Source: Paenibacillus terrae
Lineage (GTDB): Bacteria > Bacillota > Bacilli > Paenibacillales > Paenibacillaceae
NCBI RefSeq assembly: GCF_000943545.1
Contig: NZ_JTHP01000028.1
Coordinates: 1-64,000, forward strand
Reading direction: 5' to 3'
DNA: 64,000 nucleotides
The notes beneath the pieces are model-generated. The model was not told where the DNA came from. It saw only the letters and a list, made by a program, of their open reading frames with translations, and searched no databases. Shown here one piece after another: positions 44,856-55,279 of this stretch. Every line of letters starts with the position of its first letter. Position 1 is the first letter of the stretch. The translations under genes were made by a program, and so were the position numbers.

Positions 44856-45746
44856 ATGGAATTGAGACATCTCAAGTATTTTCTTGCGATTGCAGAGGCG
44901 GGACAAATCACAGCGGCAGCTAAAAAGCTGCAAATTGCACAGCCTCCCCTCAGTCAGCAGCTCATGCAGCTGGAGGAAGAGCTTGGTGTTAAGCTCATGC
45001 ATCGAGGCCCGCGAAGCATTCATCTGACAGAGGCCGGAATCATTTTGCAGAACAGGGCCAAGCAGATTTTGGAGCTGACGGATGCCACGACGAGGGAAAT
45101 AAACGATTTTGCTATGGGTATGAAGGGAACGCTCACGATTGGAACCGTCTCTTCTTCCGGCGCAGCCCTGATGAAAGACAGGCTTTCCGAATTTCACAAA
45201 ACCTATGCGGGCGTAAAATTCGAAATCCATGAGGGAAATACGTTCATGATCCTCGATCTGTTGAACAAGGGGATTGTAGAGGTCGGTATCGTCAGAACGC
45301 CGTTCAACACCACCGATCTGGGGTGCAGATATGCAGCCTCGGAGCCGATGGTCGCGGTGATGACAGAAGAGCATGACTGGAACCCTGACCAGAAGACGAT
45401 TCCACTGTCTGACTTGAAAAACAGACCGCTAATCATATACCGCCGCTTTGAGCAATTGATCCACGATGCCTGCATGAAGCATGGCTTTGAGCCGAATTTC
45501 TTTTGCAAAAACGATGATGCCCGCACTACGCTTCACTGGGCTAATGAAGGACTGGGTATCGGTATGATTTCGCGGTCCGCGCTGTCTCTGGGCAGCAATA
45601 ACCAGTTAATTGTGAAGGAAATTATGTGTGAAGAATTGCATACTCGTGTGGCGGCTGTCTGGCTCAAGGATAAATACATGTCTTCACTGGCTTCCCGATT
45701 TATCGAAAGCTTTAGCCAAGCAGCCGATGGAGTCACTCCGCAGTAG
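44856..45746 (+). CDS. LysR-family transcriptional regulator
   Basis: A 296-aa LTTR. The winged HTH (residues 1-60) contains GQITAAAKKLQIAQPPLSQQ. The remainder is the periplasmic-binding-like effector domain. Of two adjacent ATG codons, 44856 has the better spacing from GGAGG. Being divergent from the ABC exporter, it probably regulates it and itself through the operator at 44765-44781. Confidence 0.9.
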   Translation: MELRHLKYFLAIAEAGQITAAAKKLQIAQPPLSQQLMQLEEELGVKLMHRGPRSIHLTEAGIILQNRAKQILELTDATTREINDFAMGMKGTLTIGTVSSSGAALMKDRLSEFHKTYAGVKFEIHEGNTFMILDLLNKGIVEVGIVRTPFNTTDLGCRYAASEPMVAVMTEEHDWNPDQKTIPLSDLKNRPLIIYRRFEQLIHDACMKHGFEPNFFCKNDDARTTLHWANEGLGIGMISRSALSLGSNNQLIVKEIMCEELHTRVAAVWLKDKYMSSLASRFIESFSQAADGVTPQ

Positions 45747-45855
45747 CTGTTTTTTTTGTGGATGAAAGCATCTTTTTGTAAAATCTCATTTGAATTGCAA
45801 ACGGGAACTGGATATAGTAGTACAGTAGGATAGCGATAGAATGGAGTTTGAACAC

Positions 45856-46281
45856 ATGCCACACAATGCAAAGGTCCAAATCCGTCTTCATAGTCATCAC
45901 GACGGAGAAGATGTGGTACAGGAACTTCCCGGAGAAGCCATCATGCGTGGGAAGCATCTATATATAAGGTACGATGAGCCCCAAGAGGGACCTGAGGGCG
46001 GAACGATAAGGAATACGGTCAAAATCGGACCGGATGAGCTCAAGCTGATCCGTCACGGCGAAGTGCAATCAGAGCAGTCATTTGCGCTGGGACGAAGATT
46101 GCCTGGATTTTACCGATCGCCTTATTTAAGCCTGAACATGTCTGCGCATACGCAGAAGCTCGATATTCGAATGGACGGATTTACCGGACAGGTGAGCTGG
46201 ACTTATGATCTGTACGTATTTGAGGATTTCTCGGGGCACTTTGCCATCAGTTTGCATATACAGGAGGAGCAACAATCATGA
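45856..46281 (+). CDS. ywiB: DUF1934 beta-barrel protein, YwiB family
   Basis: A 141-aa protein of the DUF1934/YwiB family with a calycin-like beta-barrel fold; the function is unsettled. ATG 45856 has GGAG 9 bases upstream; an earlier in-frame ATG at 45841 lacks a site. It overlaps argS by 4 bases, as ywiB precedes argS in Bacillus. Confidence 0.88.
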   Translation: MPHNAKVQIRLHSHHDGEDVVQELPGEAIMRGKHLYIRYDEPQEGPEGGTIRNTVKIGPDELKLIRHGEVQSEQSFALGRRLPGFYRSPYLSLNMSAHTQKLDIRMDGFTGQVSWTYDLYVFEDFSGHFAISLHIQEEQQS

Positions 46282-47957
46282 CAAGCAATCCACTGGAACT
46301 CATTAATCAAAAGGTGACCTCAGCTATCGAGGCAGCGGTACTGGCTGCCGGAATCGTGAGCCGCGAAGAGCTGCCGACGATTACGCTGGAGGTGCCGAAG
46401 GACAAGTCGCACGGTGATTTGGCTACAAACGCTGCGATGCAGCTCACCCGCATTGCGAAGAAAAACCCGCGTCAAATTGCAGAAGATTTGATCGCAAATA
46501 TGGACTTGGCTGCCGCTTCAATTGAAAGCGCGGAAATTGCTGGACCGGGCTTTATTAACTTCCGCCTGAACAAGAGCTACCTCTATGCAGTTATTCAGCA
46601 AGTGCAGGAACAGGGAGCAGATTACGGACGTGTGCAGGAAGGTGCAGGCAAAAAGGTACAAATCGAGTTTGTCAGTGCGAACCCGACAGGTAGCCTTCAC
46701 TTGGGCCATGCGCGCGGTGCGGCAGTAGGGGATGCCCTCTGCAACGTGCTTGATTTTGCCGGATACAAAGTAACTCGTGAATACTACATTAATGATGCGG
46801 GTAACCAGATTTACAACATGAGCCGCTCGATTGAGGCGCGTTATTTGCAAGAGCTGGGACAGCCTGCTGAGATGCCGGAGGACGGTTATCACGGTGAGGA
46901 CATCGTCGGGTTTGCCAAGGAGCTGGTGGCTGAGAAGGGCGATTCTCTGCTGTCTTTGACACCAGGCGACCGCGCAGCATATTTCCGTGACTACGGTTTG
47001 GAAAAGGAACTGAACAAGATCAAGCGCGATCTGGAGTTGTTCCGTGTACCTTTTGACTCCTGGTTCAGCGAAACATCGCTGTATGAAAACGGTGAAGTGC
47101 TTAAAGCGCTGAATGAGCTGCGTGACCGTGAGGAGATTTACGAGAAGGACGGAGCCACATGGCTGAACACAACCAAGTACGGCGACGATAAAGACCGTGT
47201 CTTGATCAAAAATGACGGTACATACACGTACCTGACCCCGGATATCGCTTACCATCGCGACAAATATGCCCGTGGGTATGACACAATCATCAACATTTGG
47301 GGAGCGGATCACCACGGCTACATTCCACGGATGAAAGCAGCTATGGAAGCACTGGGCAATGACCCGGATAAGCTCAAAGTGCTGATTGCCCAAATGGTCA
47401 GTCTGTTCCAAAACGGGGAAAAGGTAAAAATGTCCAAACGTACCGGCAAGGCCGTGACGATGGAAGACCTGATGGAAGAAGTGGGCGTGGACGCGATCCG
47501 TTACTTCTTCACGATGCGCAGCATGGATTCACATTTGGATTTTGACATGGATTTGGCGATTTCCACTTCCAATGAAAATCCGGTATTCTACGTGCAGTAT
47601 GCCCACGCTCGCGCGTGCAGCGTATACCGTCAAGCCGAGGAGCAAGGAATTGCCGTACTGCCGTTGGCAGAGGTTGATCTGTCCAAACTGACGGCTGAGC
47701 ATGAATACGACCTGTTGCGCAAAATCGGCGAGCTGCCGGAGGAAGTATCGGTAGCGGCTGCGAGCTTTGCGCCACACCGTATGATTCGCTACGTCTATGA
47801 GCTGGCATCGTTGTTCCACAGCTACTATAAAGCAGAGCGCGTTATCACTGAGGATGCCGCTCAAACGCAGGCCCGCTTGGCGCTGTTTGGCGCGGTCCGC
47901 ACCACCATTGCCAATGTGCTGAAGCTGGTAGGCGTGTCTGCACCGGAACGCATGTAA
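46278..47957 (+). CDS. argS: Arginyl-tRNA synthetase
   Basis: Class I synthetase charging tRNA-Arg, 559 aa. The N-terminal Add-1 domain (1-110) recognises the tRNA D-loop. The HIGH motif appears as HLGHARG after SANPTGSL, and the KMSKS motif as KMSKRTG. The C-terminal anticodon-binding domain (about 440-559) is complete. GGAGGAG lies about 8 bases before ATG. Coupled to ywiB. Confidence 0.97.
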   Translation: MTSNPLELINQKVTSAIEAAVLAAGIVSREELPTITLEVPKDKSHGDLATNAAMQLTRIAKKNPRQIAEDLIANMDLAAASIESAEIAGPGFINFRLNKSYLYAVIQQVQEQGADYGRVQEGAGKKVQIEFVSANPTGSLHLGHARGAAVGDALCNVLDFAGYKVTREYYINDAGNQIYNMSRSIEARYLQELGQPAEMPEDGYHGEDIVGFAKELVAEKGDSLLSLTPGDRAAYFRDYGLEKELNKIKRDLELFRVPFDSWFSETSLYENGEVLKALNELRDREEIYEKDGATWLNTTKYGDDKDRVLIKNDGTYTYLTPDIAYHRDKYARGYDTIINIWGADHHGYIPRMKAAMEALGNDPDKLKVLIAQMVSLFQNGEKVKMSKRTGKAVTMEDLMEEVGVDAIRYFFTMRSMDSHLDFDMDLAISTSNENPVFYVQYAHARACSVYRQAEEQGIAVLPLAEVDLSKLTAEHEYDLLRKIGELPEEVSVAAASFAPHRMIRYVYELASLFHSYYKAERVITEDAAQTQARLALFGAVRTTIANVLKLVGVSAPERM

Positions 47958-47976
47958 GCAAACCACTTTAATGATA

Positions 47977-48029
47977 AAAGGAACCGTCCGTACCATCCCC
48001 AGCAGGGTGGCATGTGCGGTTCCTTTTTT
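47977..48029. terminator. Bidirectional terminator after argS
   Basis: AAAGGAACCG/CGGTTCCTTT arms with a further inner ACCATCCC/GGGTGG pairing, between convergent genes. Confidence 0.8.
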
Positions 48030-48040
48030 GTTCGAGTAGC

Positions 48041-48901
48041 TTAGTAGCGTTCCAGCACTAAATTCGTTTTCAGGGAATCGGCGGGAACCAGCCATCCTTT
48101 GGATTGCAGCAGATTGATCAGCTTGGTGCGATTGCTGGAGGCAACGCTGTAGTCCGAGGTTTTGAAGGAGATTTCAATGATGGTATCTGTACCTGATCCG
48201 TTCGCACTGCGGATAGGCCAGACTTCAACATCGGTATCCAATCCCTGGAAGCTTCCTCCATATTTGCTGACCTGTACAGGACCGCGTACTCTGGAGTCTG
48301 CCAAGGCTTGTTTGCCCCAGTTGCTGGTTTTCCAGTTTTGCAGCTTGCCCGGAAGATTGTCCAATAGTTGCTTTAACGCCTGATCCGGGGAAGGAAGAGT
48401 TAATCCTTTGGAAGCGTTCGTTTTTTTATCATTGGAAAAGCTCAGCGTCTGCTTGCTATAACCCCAATCCACCTCAGCATCGTAGTTATCGTCGGATGCG
48501 CTGAAGCCTTCTTTATTCGCTTGGTTGAGAGCCGCGTTGATATCTCCGTTCGTGACTGTGTACCGCTTTTTGTAGGTTAATTCATAATTCTTTTTATCCT
48601 CTTTTTTGCGAAATCTCACGTTCCAGCCCTCGTTGTTCAATTGCAGTTGATCCGTGTCAAAATATTCGATGCTCAATCGTTGCGCATCTTCGCTAATTTG
48701 AAACTCGTTGGCTACGCTGCTTTTCAAAGAGCCGTCCGCATTGAGGACCTGAGCTGTATCCAGCAGCAGCTTTACCTCATAGCTTGGTGTGGCATTGGCG
48801 GCAGCCTGTGCAGGCTCGGCACCTTTCCATCCCGTTACAAGCAGCACTGCACTCAGGGTTAGTACCGATAAAGCCTTTGTGATACGAAGACCAGTTTTCA
48901 T
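48041..48901 (-). CDS. Secreted CYTH-like protein
   Basis: A 286-aa exported protein with a signal peptide (residues 1-34, AQA). The mature part shows the alternating charged-strand pattern of CYTH/triphosphate-tunnel proteins: YEVKLLLD, then EYFDTDQLQL, WNVRFRKKED, YELTYKKRY and later IIEISFKTSD. CYTH proteins are normally cytosolic phosphatases or cyclases acting on triphosphates or polyphosphate. An exported one is unusual; it may bind phosphate polymers outside the cell. Function inferred only from the fold pattern. Confidence 0.75.
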   Translation of the reverse strand: MKTGLRITKALSVLTLSAVLLVTGWKGAEPAQAAANATPSYEVKLLLDTAQVLNADGSLKSSVANEFQISEDAQRLSIEYFDTDQLQLNNEGWNVRFRKKEDKKNYELTYKKRYTVTNGDINAALNQANKEGFSASDDNYDAEVDWGYSKQTLSFSNDKKTNASKGLTLPSPDQALKQLLDNLPGKLQNWKTSNWGKQALADSRVRGPVQVSKYGGSFQGLDTDVEVWPIRSANGSGTDTIIEISFKTSDYSVASSNRTKLINLLQSKGWLVPADSLKTNLVLERY

Positions 48902-49028
48902 CCAATCATCTCCTGTTCGTCCGAATGGGGGTACACGCTACACTTTACGGGTGTAATGTCAGTCGTATGTCAAGGCAAGCGGGTACTCCGGTTAAAAAAT
49001 TACATAATTTCTATATGACAGGTAAGAT

Positions 49029-49922
49029 TTATTCTTGGTTCCCTGACAAATATTCAGCAAATTGGCGGATTAGCGCCGAGCGGTGACGGTCCTTATTGCT
49101 AACCATATAAATGTACCGCTCCACACGTTGGCCCGGAATGGGCCGTATGACCAGCATCCCGCGTTCGACCTCGGACTGCACAGCTATGCGGGAGACGAAA
49201 GAGACGTGTTCTCCCAGCATGACCGCCTGTTTGATCGCCTCCAGCGAATCCAGCTCCAAATAGGAGGGGAGGCGGCGTCCGCCACGCTCCAGCCATTTGT
49301 CAGTCATTTGGCGTGTGCTGGAATCCTTGCCGTGCAGCACGAAAGAGGAAGAAGCGATTCGCTCAGGTGTTAAATCGGTTTCGCTTGCGAGCGGGTGCTC
49401 AGGTGCGCAGATTAGTACCAGTTCATCCTCGCCCAAGGATTCCGATACAAGCGTGGGCACTTGAAACGGCTCTGTTGAAATAACGCCAAGGTCGATTTCG
49501 TGACGGGCAAGCATGTCCTTGATTACCGGAGCAGTTTTCACGGACAAGGCAATATGAATTCCCGGATGTTCCCGGGCAAAACGGTGCAGCACCGCAGGAA
49601 GCACATAGGTAGCTGGTACATAGCTTGCGCCGATTCGAATGCTCCCCCGCTGGAGTGTGTCGAACTCGCATACGACCCGCTCCGCCTCGGCGGCGAGCGC
49701 ATTAATCTTGCCGGCATAGTGGAGCAGCGCGTGCCCGGCATCCGTCAGGATGATTTTGCCCATACGCGTGTCGAACAGCTTCACCCCCAAATCCCGCTCC
49801 AGATTTCTCATATGAAAGGTAATGGTCGGTTGTTTCAGACCGAGAAGCTCGGCTACTGTGGTAATTTTATGGTGCTTGTCCAGTAACTCTACAATATGCA
49901 GCTTCAGAAGACTTAAATTCAC
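49029..49922 (-). CDS. LysR-family transcriptional regulator
   Basis: A 297-aa LTTR with an N-terminal HTH (KITTVAELLGLKQPTITFHM) and an effector domain that resembles the CysL/YwfR-type regulators. GTG start. It is divergent from the ABC importer operon at 50124-55256 across a 201-base region with two palindromes, one a T-N11-A site, so it is the likely regulator of that operon. Confidence 0.9.
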   Translation of the reverse strand: MNLSLLKLHIVELLDKHHKITTVAELLGLKQPTITFHMRNLERDLGVKLFDTRMGKIILTDAGHALLHYAGKINALAAEAERVVCEFDTLQRGSIRIGASYVPATYVLPAVLHRFAREHPGIHIALSVKTAPVIKDMLARHEIDLGVISTEPFQVPTLVSESLGEDELVLICAPEHPLASETDLTPERIASSSFVLHGKDSSTRQMTDKWLERGGRRLPSYLELDSLEAIKQAVMLGEHVSFVSRIAVQSEVERGMLVIRPIPGQRVERYIYMVSNKDRHRSALIRQFAEYLSGNQE

Positions 49923-49995
49923 TTGGAATGCCTCGCTTTCACGTTGATCGGAAATTCATGCCCGCTCCATGCGCGGCGGTATCAATCCCCTCTAT

Positions 49996-50022
49996 ATAGA
50001 TTAAATCTATGAGTGTTAACAC
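49996..50022. promoter_or_regulatory. Twin palindromes, LysR operator region
   Basis: ATAGATTAAATCTAT (49996-50010) is a perfect 15-base palindrome with a T-N11-A core. GTGTTAACAC (50013-50022) is a second perfect palindrome right beside it. Both lie between the LysR gene and its divergent operon. Confidence 0.65.
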
Positions 50023-50123
50023 AATTCATTGAAATAATTAATTTTGTTTTAACTTTCCAATAACACAGGCTGCGAATTCAAGCTTTACACTGGGGTCAGT
50101 CATAAGAACAGGCAGGTAATGCG

Positions 50124-51128
50124 ATGAATCAGGATCTATATATTCACGGGTTGAGTAAAACCTTCGGCCATATGACCGCATTGCACGAGACGAATCTGGT
50201 CGTACGGCGGGGACAATTCACGACACTGCTCGGTCCATCCGGCTGTGGAAAAACAACGCTTCTGCGTATGATCGCTGGGCTGGAGACGCCGGATACCGGC
50301 ACGATCACGATGGGAGAGGAAGTTCTTTTTTCGGCTGAACGCAAAAAGGATATTCCTGCGCATCTTCGTCATTTCGGCATGGTGTTTCAGGATTTCGCGT
50401 TGTGGCCGCATATGACGGTGTTTGAAAACGTGGCCTTCGGCCTGCGAGCGGGCAAGCATGGAAAAGGCCCCGGTTCTGGTAGCGGTCGTGGCAAGGAGCT
50501 GCGAATAGCGGTGCTGGAGGCGCTGGACAAGGTCAGACTGTCGGGGATGGAGGATCGGTATCCTCATCAGCTGTCTGGTGGCCAGCAGCAGCGGGTCGCT
50601 TTTGCCCGCGCGGTTGCCATCCGGCCGCGGCTTGTCTTGTTCGATGAGCCGCTCAGTGCGCTGGACGCGGTGCTTCGCGAAGAGATGCGCATCGAAATGC
50701 TGTCGCTGGTGCGCGATCTCGGGCTGACTGCCCTGTACGTCACCCATGATCAGATCGAGGCCATGTCGATGTCCGATGAAGTGGTCGTCATGAGAAGCGG
50801 ACATATTTTGCAGACCGGAACACCGGAGATAATCTACGGTCGCCCATCTCATCCAGAGGTGGCGAGGTTCATCGGTAAATCGAACTGGCTGGAGCCGGAA
50901 CGGACGCTATTCCGTCCCGAGCATGTCCGCTGGGAACAGGATCAAGTAGACCAGCATTCTTTTACAGTGGAGATTCGTCATATCAGTTATGTTGGAGACC
51001 GTTATGAAATCCGAATACGGGCAGAGAACGGCGAGCTATGGACTGCATATCATTCCACCCGCTTGCCTATCGGGGAACAAAAGCAAATTTGGGTATCACC
51101 GCAACACATCCACCAACTCGATTCATAG
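50124..51128 (+). CDS. ABC importer ATPase, FbpC/PhnT-like
   Basis: A 334-aa importer ATPase. Walker A GPSGCGKTT, signature LSGGQQQR, Walker B VLFDEPLSALD and the H-loop in VTHDQIEA are intact. A C-terminal extension (about 240-334) resembles the TOBE-type regulatory domain. A Gly/Ser-rich insertion (GKGPGSGSGRGK) lies in the helical subdomain. First gene of the importer operon; binding protein and permease follow. Confidence 0.92.
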   Translation: MNQDLYIHGLSKTFGHMTALHETNLVVRRGQFTTLLGPSGCGKTTLLRMIAGLETPDTGTITMGEEVLFSAERKKDIPAHLRHFGMVFQDFALWPHMTVFENVAFGLRAGKHGKGPGSGSGRGKELRIAVLEALDKVRLSGMEDRYPHQLSGGQQQRVAFARAVAIRPRLVLFDEPLSALDAVLREEMRIEMLSLVRDLGLTALYVTHDQIEAMSMSDEVVVMRSGHILQTGTPEIIYGRPSHPEVARFIGKSNWLEPERTLFRPEHVRWEQDQVDQHSFTVEIRHISYVGDRYEIRIRAENGELWTAYHSTRLPIGEQKQIWVSPQHIHQLDS

Positions 51129-51149
51129 GGAAAAGGGGTATAACACAAG

Positions 51150-52220
51150 ATGATGAACAAGCACGTTTTTCGTACAGGTTGGAAAAAGGGCGCGATGCTC
51201 GCATTAACATTGACCTTTGGACTGGCTGTCGCAGGCTGTGGAACGGCTACACCATCCAAGGATGGAGCGCAAGCCACCGGATCAGCAGGACAAGCCGGGG
51301 CGGCATCCACCGATCAGAAGCTGGTTGTCTACAGCGCAGGCCCTGACGGGCTGGCAAAAAAGCTGGTAGCGGGGTATGAGGCGCAAAGCGGAGTGAAGGT
51401 CGAGCTGTTCCAGGGAACGACGGGTAAAATTTTGGCCCGGATGGAAGCTGAGAAGGCGAATCCGGTAGCAGACGTAGTGGTACTGGCATCTCTTCCGTCC
51501 GTGCAAGGCTTGAAAAAAGACGGTCTCACGCTCCCTTACCCGGATGCCAAAAACGCGGACAAGCTGAATCCCGATTGGTCCGACAAAGAAGGCAACTACT
51601 TCAGCACCAGTGCTTCCGCATTAGGCATCGCGTACAACACGAAGCTGGTGAAGACACCGCCGACTTCATGGGCCGATCTCGCGAAGCCAGAGTACAAGGA
51701 CCAAATTAACATTCCTGATCCGTCGCTGTCTGGTTCGGCGCTGGATTTTATGACAGGCTACCTGAGTGCCAATGGCGATGGGGGCTGGACGTTGTTCGAG
51801 CAGTACAAGGCTAACGGCGTAGCGATGGCTGGAGCCAATCAGGAAGCGTTGGACCCGGTCATTACCGGAGCCAAAAGCATGGTCGCTGCTGCGGTCGATT
51901 ACATGACTTACAAGGCCAAAGCCAAAGGCGAGCCAATCGACATTGTTTATCCGAAGGAAGGAACAGTCATCAGCCCGCGCCCTGCGGCGATTCTCAAATC
52001 GACACAGCATGAGCAGAATGCCAAGGCATTCATTGACTATCTGCTGTCGGACGAGGCACAGAAGCTGGTAGCGGACGCTTCCTTGCTTCCGGGCCGCACG
52101 GATGTCAAAGCAGATAAGCGCGCCAATCTGGATGAGATTCCGTTGCTGAAAACCAATTGGGAATGGATGGGCGAGCACGGGCCTGACGTGACGGAGAAGT
52201 TCACGCAAATGTTCAAGTAA
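51150..52220 (+). CDS. ABC importer substrate-binding lipoprotein
   Basis: A 356-aa extracytoplasmic solute-binding protein of the type II ferric-iron/2-aminoethylphosphonate group. Lipobox VAGC with the lipidated Cys near residue 30, then a T/S/G/A-rich linker and LVVYSAGPDGLAKKL. The FQGTTGKILARMEAEK motif is shared with the phosphonate- and iron-type binding proteins. No tyrosine pair for ferric binding is obvious near the C-terminus, which leaves the ligand open. Confidence 0.88.
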   Translation: MMNKHVFRTGWKKGAMLALTLTFGLAVAGCGTATPSKDGAQATGSAGQAGAASTDQKLVVYSAGPDGLAKKLVAGYEAQSGVKVELFQGTTGKILARMEAEKANPVADVVVLASLPSVQGLKKDGLTLPYPDAKNADKLNPDWSDKEGNYFSTSASALGIAYNTKLVKTPPTSWADLAKPEYKDQINIPDPSLSGSALDFMTGYLSANGDGGWTLFEQYKANGVAMAGANQEALDPVITGAKSMVAAAVDYMTYKAKAKGEPIDIVYPKEGTVISPRPAAILKSTQHEQNAKAFIDYLLSDEAQKLVADASLLPGRTDVKADKRANLDEIPLLKTNWEWMGEHGPDVTEKFTQMFK

Positions 52221-52224
52221 GCGG

Positions 52225-53895
52225 ATGGGGGTCTTATCCGTCAAACAGATCAGAGCGTGGTGTCTGACGCTCGCTCTGATCGCGCTTGCTTTACTGATCG
52301 TGCTGCCGTTACTACAAATCTTCATCCAAAGTGTGTATGTAGATGGACGATTACAATGGTCTGCGCCTTTCCAGACGTTGGCTGCATCCCGATTTGCGGG
52401 TGTGCTGTTCGGCTCGATCTGGCTGGGCATCTGTGTTATTGCCGGAACGACGGTGCTTGCACTTCCGCTCGCGTGGATCATGTCCAACACGCGTCTCGCT
52501 AGCTGGCGCTGGTTGGACGTGGTGCTATTGATTCCGTTTATGACCCCGCCCTATATCGGGTCCATGGGTTGGATTTTGTTTATGCAAAAAAACGGGTATC
52601 TGGAGCAGTTGTTTCCGAGCCTGCATTTCTTGACCCCGTTCTTTTTCAGCTTTGGCGGCATGGTGATGATCATGAGTCTACATCTGTTTCCGTTCCTGTA
52701 CCTGCTGCTGCGCGGTGCGCTGGTTAGGATTGGCGGCAGTCTGGAAGAGGCCGGATCCGTTATGGGCGGCGGCTTTCTGTACAGGTTCCGCCGGATCATT
52801 TTACCACTGCTGCTGTCGGCTTACGGAATGGGCGCACTGCTTATTTTCGTCAAAACGATTGCCGAGTTTGGAACCCCCGCCACCTTTGGACGACGTATCG
52901 GGTATGAAGTCATGACATCGGAAATTCACAAATACATTTCCAGTTGGCCGATTGATTTTGGCAAGGCGACATCAATGGCCTCGGTGCTTTTAACCGCCTG
53001 TCTGCTCGTATGGTATGTGCAATCGGTAATCAACCGTAAGTACACATACAGGCTGGTAGGTGGTAAAGGTTCTCGTCCTTCCCGTCTTCGTGTATCTGGC
53101 TGGACTACGGGATTAAGTGTCACATTTATCCTATTGTTGCTAATTGCGTCCATCGGTATCCCTTATTTTTCAATTATCGCTGCTTCCACCATGAAGCTGC
53201 GGGGGATCGGCTTGGCTTGGGATAACTTTACGCTCGATTATTACAAGGAACTGCTGTCTTGGGGCTCAGAGAGCATGGAGGCGCTGCTGAACAGCGTATT
53301 TCTCTCTTTGGGTGCATCGACGATTGCCGTTGTGCTGGGCACATGGTTTGCGCTCGTTATTGGCGGCTCACGTACGAGGCTCCAGCGGACAGTGGATGCA
53401 TTCAGCTTGCTTCCGAACACGGTTCCGGGGATTGTTATGGTAGTCGGCCTTATTTTATGGTGGAACTCGCCGTGGATGCCGATTCCGTTGTATAACACGT
53501 ACGGTATGGTCATTCTGACGTATGTTGTCTTGTTTGTTCCTTATACAGTCCAGTATGTCAAAAGCGCCTTTACGCAGGTAGACACCGCTCTTTTTCAGGC
53601 AGGACAGGTGTTTGGCGGTCGCCCGTCTTATGTATTCTGCCGGATTGTGCTGCCGCTGATTTTACCAGGGATGCTGGCAGGCTGGATGATGACCTTTACC
53701 ATTGCTTCGCGCGAACTGGTCGGCTCATTGTTGATTTTGCCGCCATCCGTCCAGACGTCTGCAACCTACATATTTGCCCAGTTCGAACAGGGGCAGGTGT
53801 CGCTTGGTATGGCAATGGCGGTCATATCAGTCGGTTTGACCACACTGCTGCTGATCTTAATGGAAAGCTTAAACTCGCAAAGAAAGTGGAAATGA
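52225..53895 (+). CDS. ABC importer permease, fused two-domain type
   Basis: A 556-aa permease with about 12 membrane helices and two BPD_transp_1 units (EAA-like loops around residues 170-200 and 445-480). Fused permeases of this length are typical for FbpB iron and PhnU2 aminoethylphosphonate systems. It starts 5 bases after the binding protein and overlaps the metallohydrolase gene, so the operon is tightly coupled. Confidence 0.9.
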   Translation: MGVLSVKQIRAWCLTLALIALALLIVLPLLQIFIQSVYVDGRLQWSAPFQTLAASRFAGVLFGSIWLGICVIAGTTVLALPLAWIMSNTRLASWRWLDVVLLIPFMTPPYIGSMGWILFMQKNGYLEQLFPSLHFLTPFFFSFGGMVMIMSLHLFPFLYLLLRGALVRIGGSLEEAGSVMGGGFLYRFRRIILPLLLSAYGMGALLIFVKTIAEFGTPATFGRRIGYEVMTSEIHKYISSWPIDFGKATSMASVLLTACLLVWYVQSVINRKYTYRLVGGKGSRPSRLRVSGWTTGLSVTFILLLLIASIGIPYFSIIAASTMKLRGIGLAWDNFTLDYYKELLSWGSESMEALLNSVFLSLGASTIAVVLGTWFALVIGGSRTRLQRTVDAFSLLPNTVPGIVMVVGLILWWNSPWMPIPLYNTYGMVILTYVVLFVPYTVQYVKSAFTQVDTALFQAGQVFGGRPSYVFCRIVLPLILPGMLAGWMMTFTIASRELVGSLLILPPSVQTSATYIFAQFEQGQVSLGMAMAVISVGLTTLLLILMESLNSQRKWK

Positions 53896-55256
53896 TGATG
53901 ACCAAGCTTCGAATTTGGGGTGGTGCGGGCGAACACGGCCGCTCCTGCTATGTTTTGGAAGGAAAGCAGCATCGTATCATGCTGGATTGTGGCGTGAAAA
54001 AGGAAGGAACCGGGCAGTATCCGGTTTTTCCGCCGCAGGAGGCTGAGAGGCTGACTGCTGTATTGCTGTCTCATGCACATGAAGATCATTCAATGGCGCT
54101 CCCCTTACTGTATAAGTATGGATACCGGGGAGAGGTTTGGACGACAAAGGCCACTGCGGAACAGTTAGGTTCCTATTTTCGCTCCTGGCATACTTATGTA
54201 GAATCGAGAGGCGGCAAATTGCCATACGACGAACGAGATATCGAATCCATTGCTTACCGTCATCTGGAGGATGAAGCGCCGTTAGGGGTGTGGCAGGAGG
54301 CTTGTCCGGATGTACGGATCATGTGGGGACGCAGTGGGCATTTGGCTGGCGCAGTGTGGTACGTGGTAGAAATGGAAGGGAAGCGGTTATTCTTTTCGGG
54401 AGACTACAGCCGCGAATCCGAGCTGCTCGCTGCTGACGCACCGGAACCTAATCTAGCCGATATCTCCATTATGGATAATGCCTATGGCATGGATATAGAC
54501 CCGCAACCTGTGAAGCTGGAGCGGCTGCGGGCCGGGATGGAACAGATATTGTCTTCTGGTGGTCATGTGCTGCTTCCAGTACCCGCCTTTGGCCGGGGAC
54601 AGGATTTGATCGTGTGGGCCAGCGAGCAGTTCCCTGAACAAGCAATAATTGTAGAGCCGGACATATGGCAGGGATTACAGCGTTTGAGCCGTTTGAAAGA
54701 ATGGCTGCGCCCGGAAGCACCCGTGCGGATAGAACATGTGCTGCACAGTGGCAGGATCTTTGTGCCTCGTGATGCTGCGGAGCGAGCACGGCTGCTGGAA
54801 CAGAATACTGCGGCTGTGATCGTAACCGGAGATGGCATGATGGATTCGCCACGGGCGCGGTGGTACTATCAGTATTTATCAGATCATCCGCCGAGTGCAG
54901 GGGATGGAGAAGGTAGCGGAAAAAGTAATCTTAACGGTGTTATTTTGACGGGACATGCTGCGAGTGGTTCTTTTGGTAAACATCTGCTGGATTGTACGAA
55001 TCAAAAAACGCGTCAGAAAACAGACCAGAATGACTGTTGTATAGTTCGGCATTTGATTTACAAGGTGCATCAGGGGGTATCGGATGTGAGGCAAATGTTG
55101 AAGGAGTTGCCCGGTAAACAGGTTGTGCTCGTTCATGCGCCCAAGCCGCAGACCGATCTTGTGCGTGACGAGCTGATAAGAGAAGGCTGGACTGAACAGG
55201 AAAGCTCTGTAAAAGCCATTCACTCTTTGGGGCCGGGCGCAACGTTAAACGTTTAG
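53892..55256 (+). CDS. Beta-CASP metallo-beta-lactamase fold hydrolase
   Basis: About 454 aa. The metallo-beta-lactamase core carries SHAHEDH (HxHxDH). A beta-CASP-like insertion follows (GHVLLPVPAFGRGQDLI, as in the motif A region of RNase J/CPSF-type nucleases), then GVILTGHAASGSFGK and VVLVHAPKPQ. Such proteins are usually RNA or DNA nucleases; the presence in a transporter operon is odd. Several ATG codons (53892, 53895, 53898) overlap the permease stop; the exact start is uncertain. Confidence 0.82.
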   Translation: MMMTKLRIWGGAGEHGRSCYVLEGKQHRIMLDCGVKKEGTGQYPVFPPQEAERLTAVLLSHAHEDHSMALPLLYKYGYRGEVWTTKATAEQLGSYFRSWHTYVESRGGKLPYDERDIESIAYRHLEDEAPLGVWQEACPDVRIMWGRSGHLAGAVWYVVEMEGKRLFFSGDYSRESELLAADAPEPNLADISIMDNAYGMDIDPQPVKLERLRAGMEQILSSGGHVLLPVPAFGRGQDLIVWASEQFPEQAIIVEPDIWQGLQRLSRLKEWLRPEAPVRIEHVLHSGRIFVPRDAAERARLLEQNTAAVIVTGDGMMDSPRARWYYQYLSDHPPSAGDGEGSGKSNLNGVILTGHAASGSFGKHLLDCTNQKTRQKTDQNDCCIVRHLIYKVHQGVSDVRQMLKELPGKQVVLVHAPKPQTDLVRDELIREGWTEQESSVKAIHSLGPGATLNV

Positions 55257-55279
55257 AGGTAATTCATTTACTTCATCAG

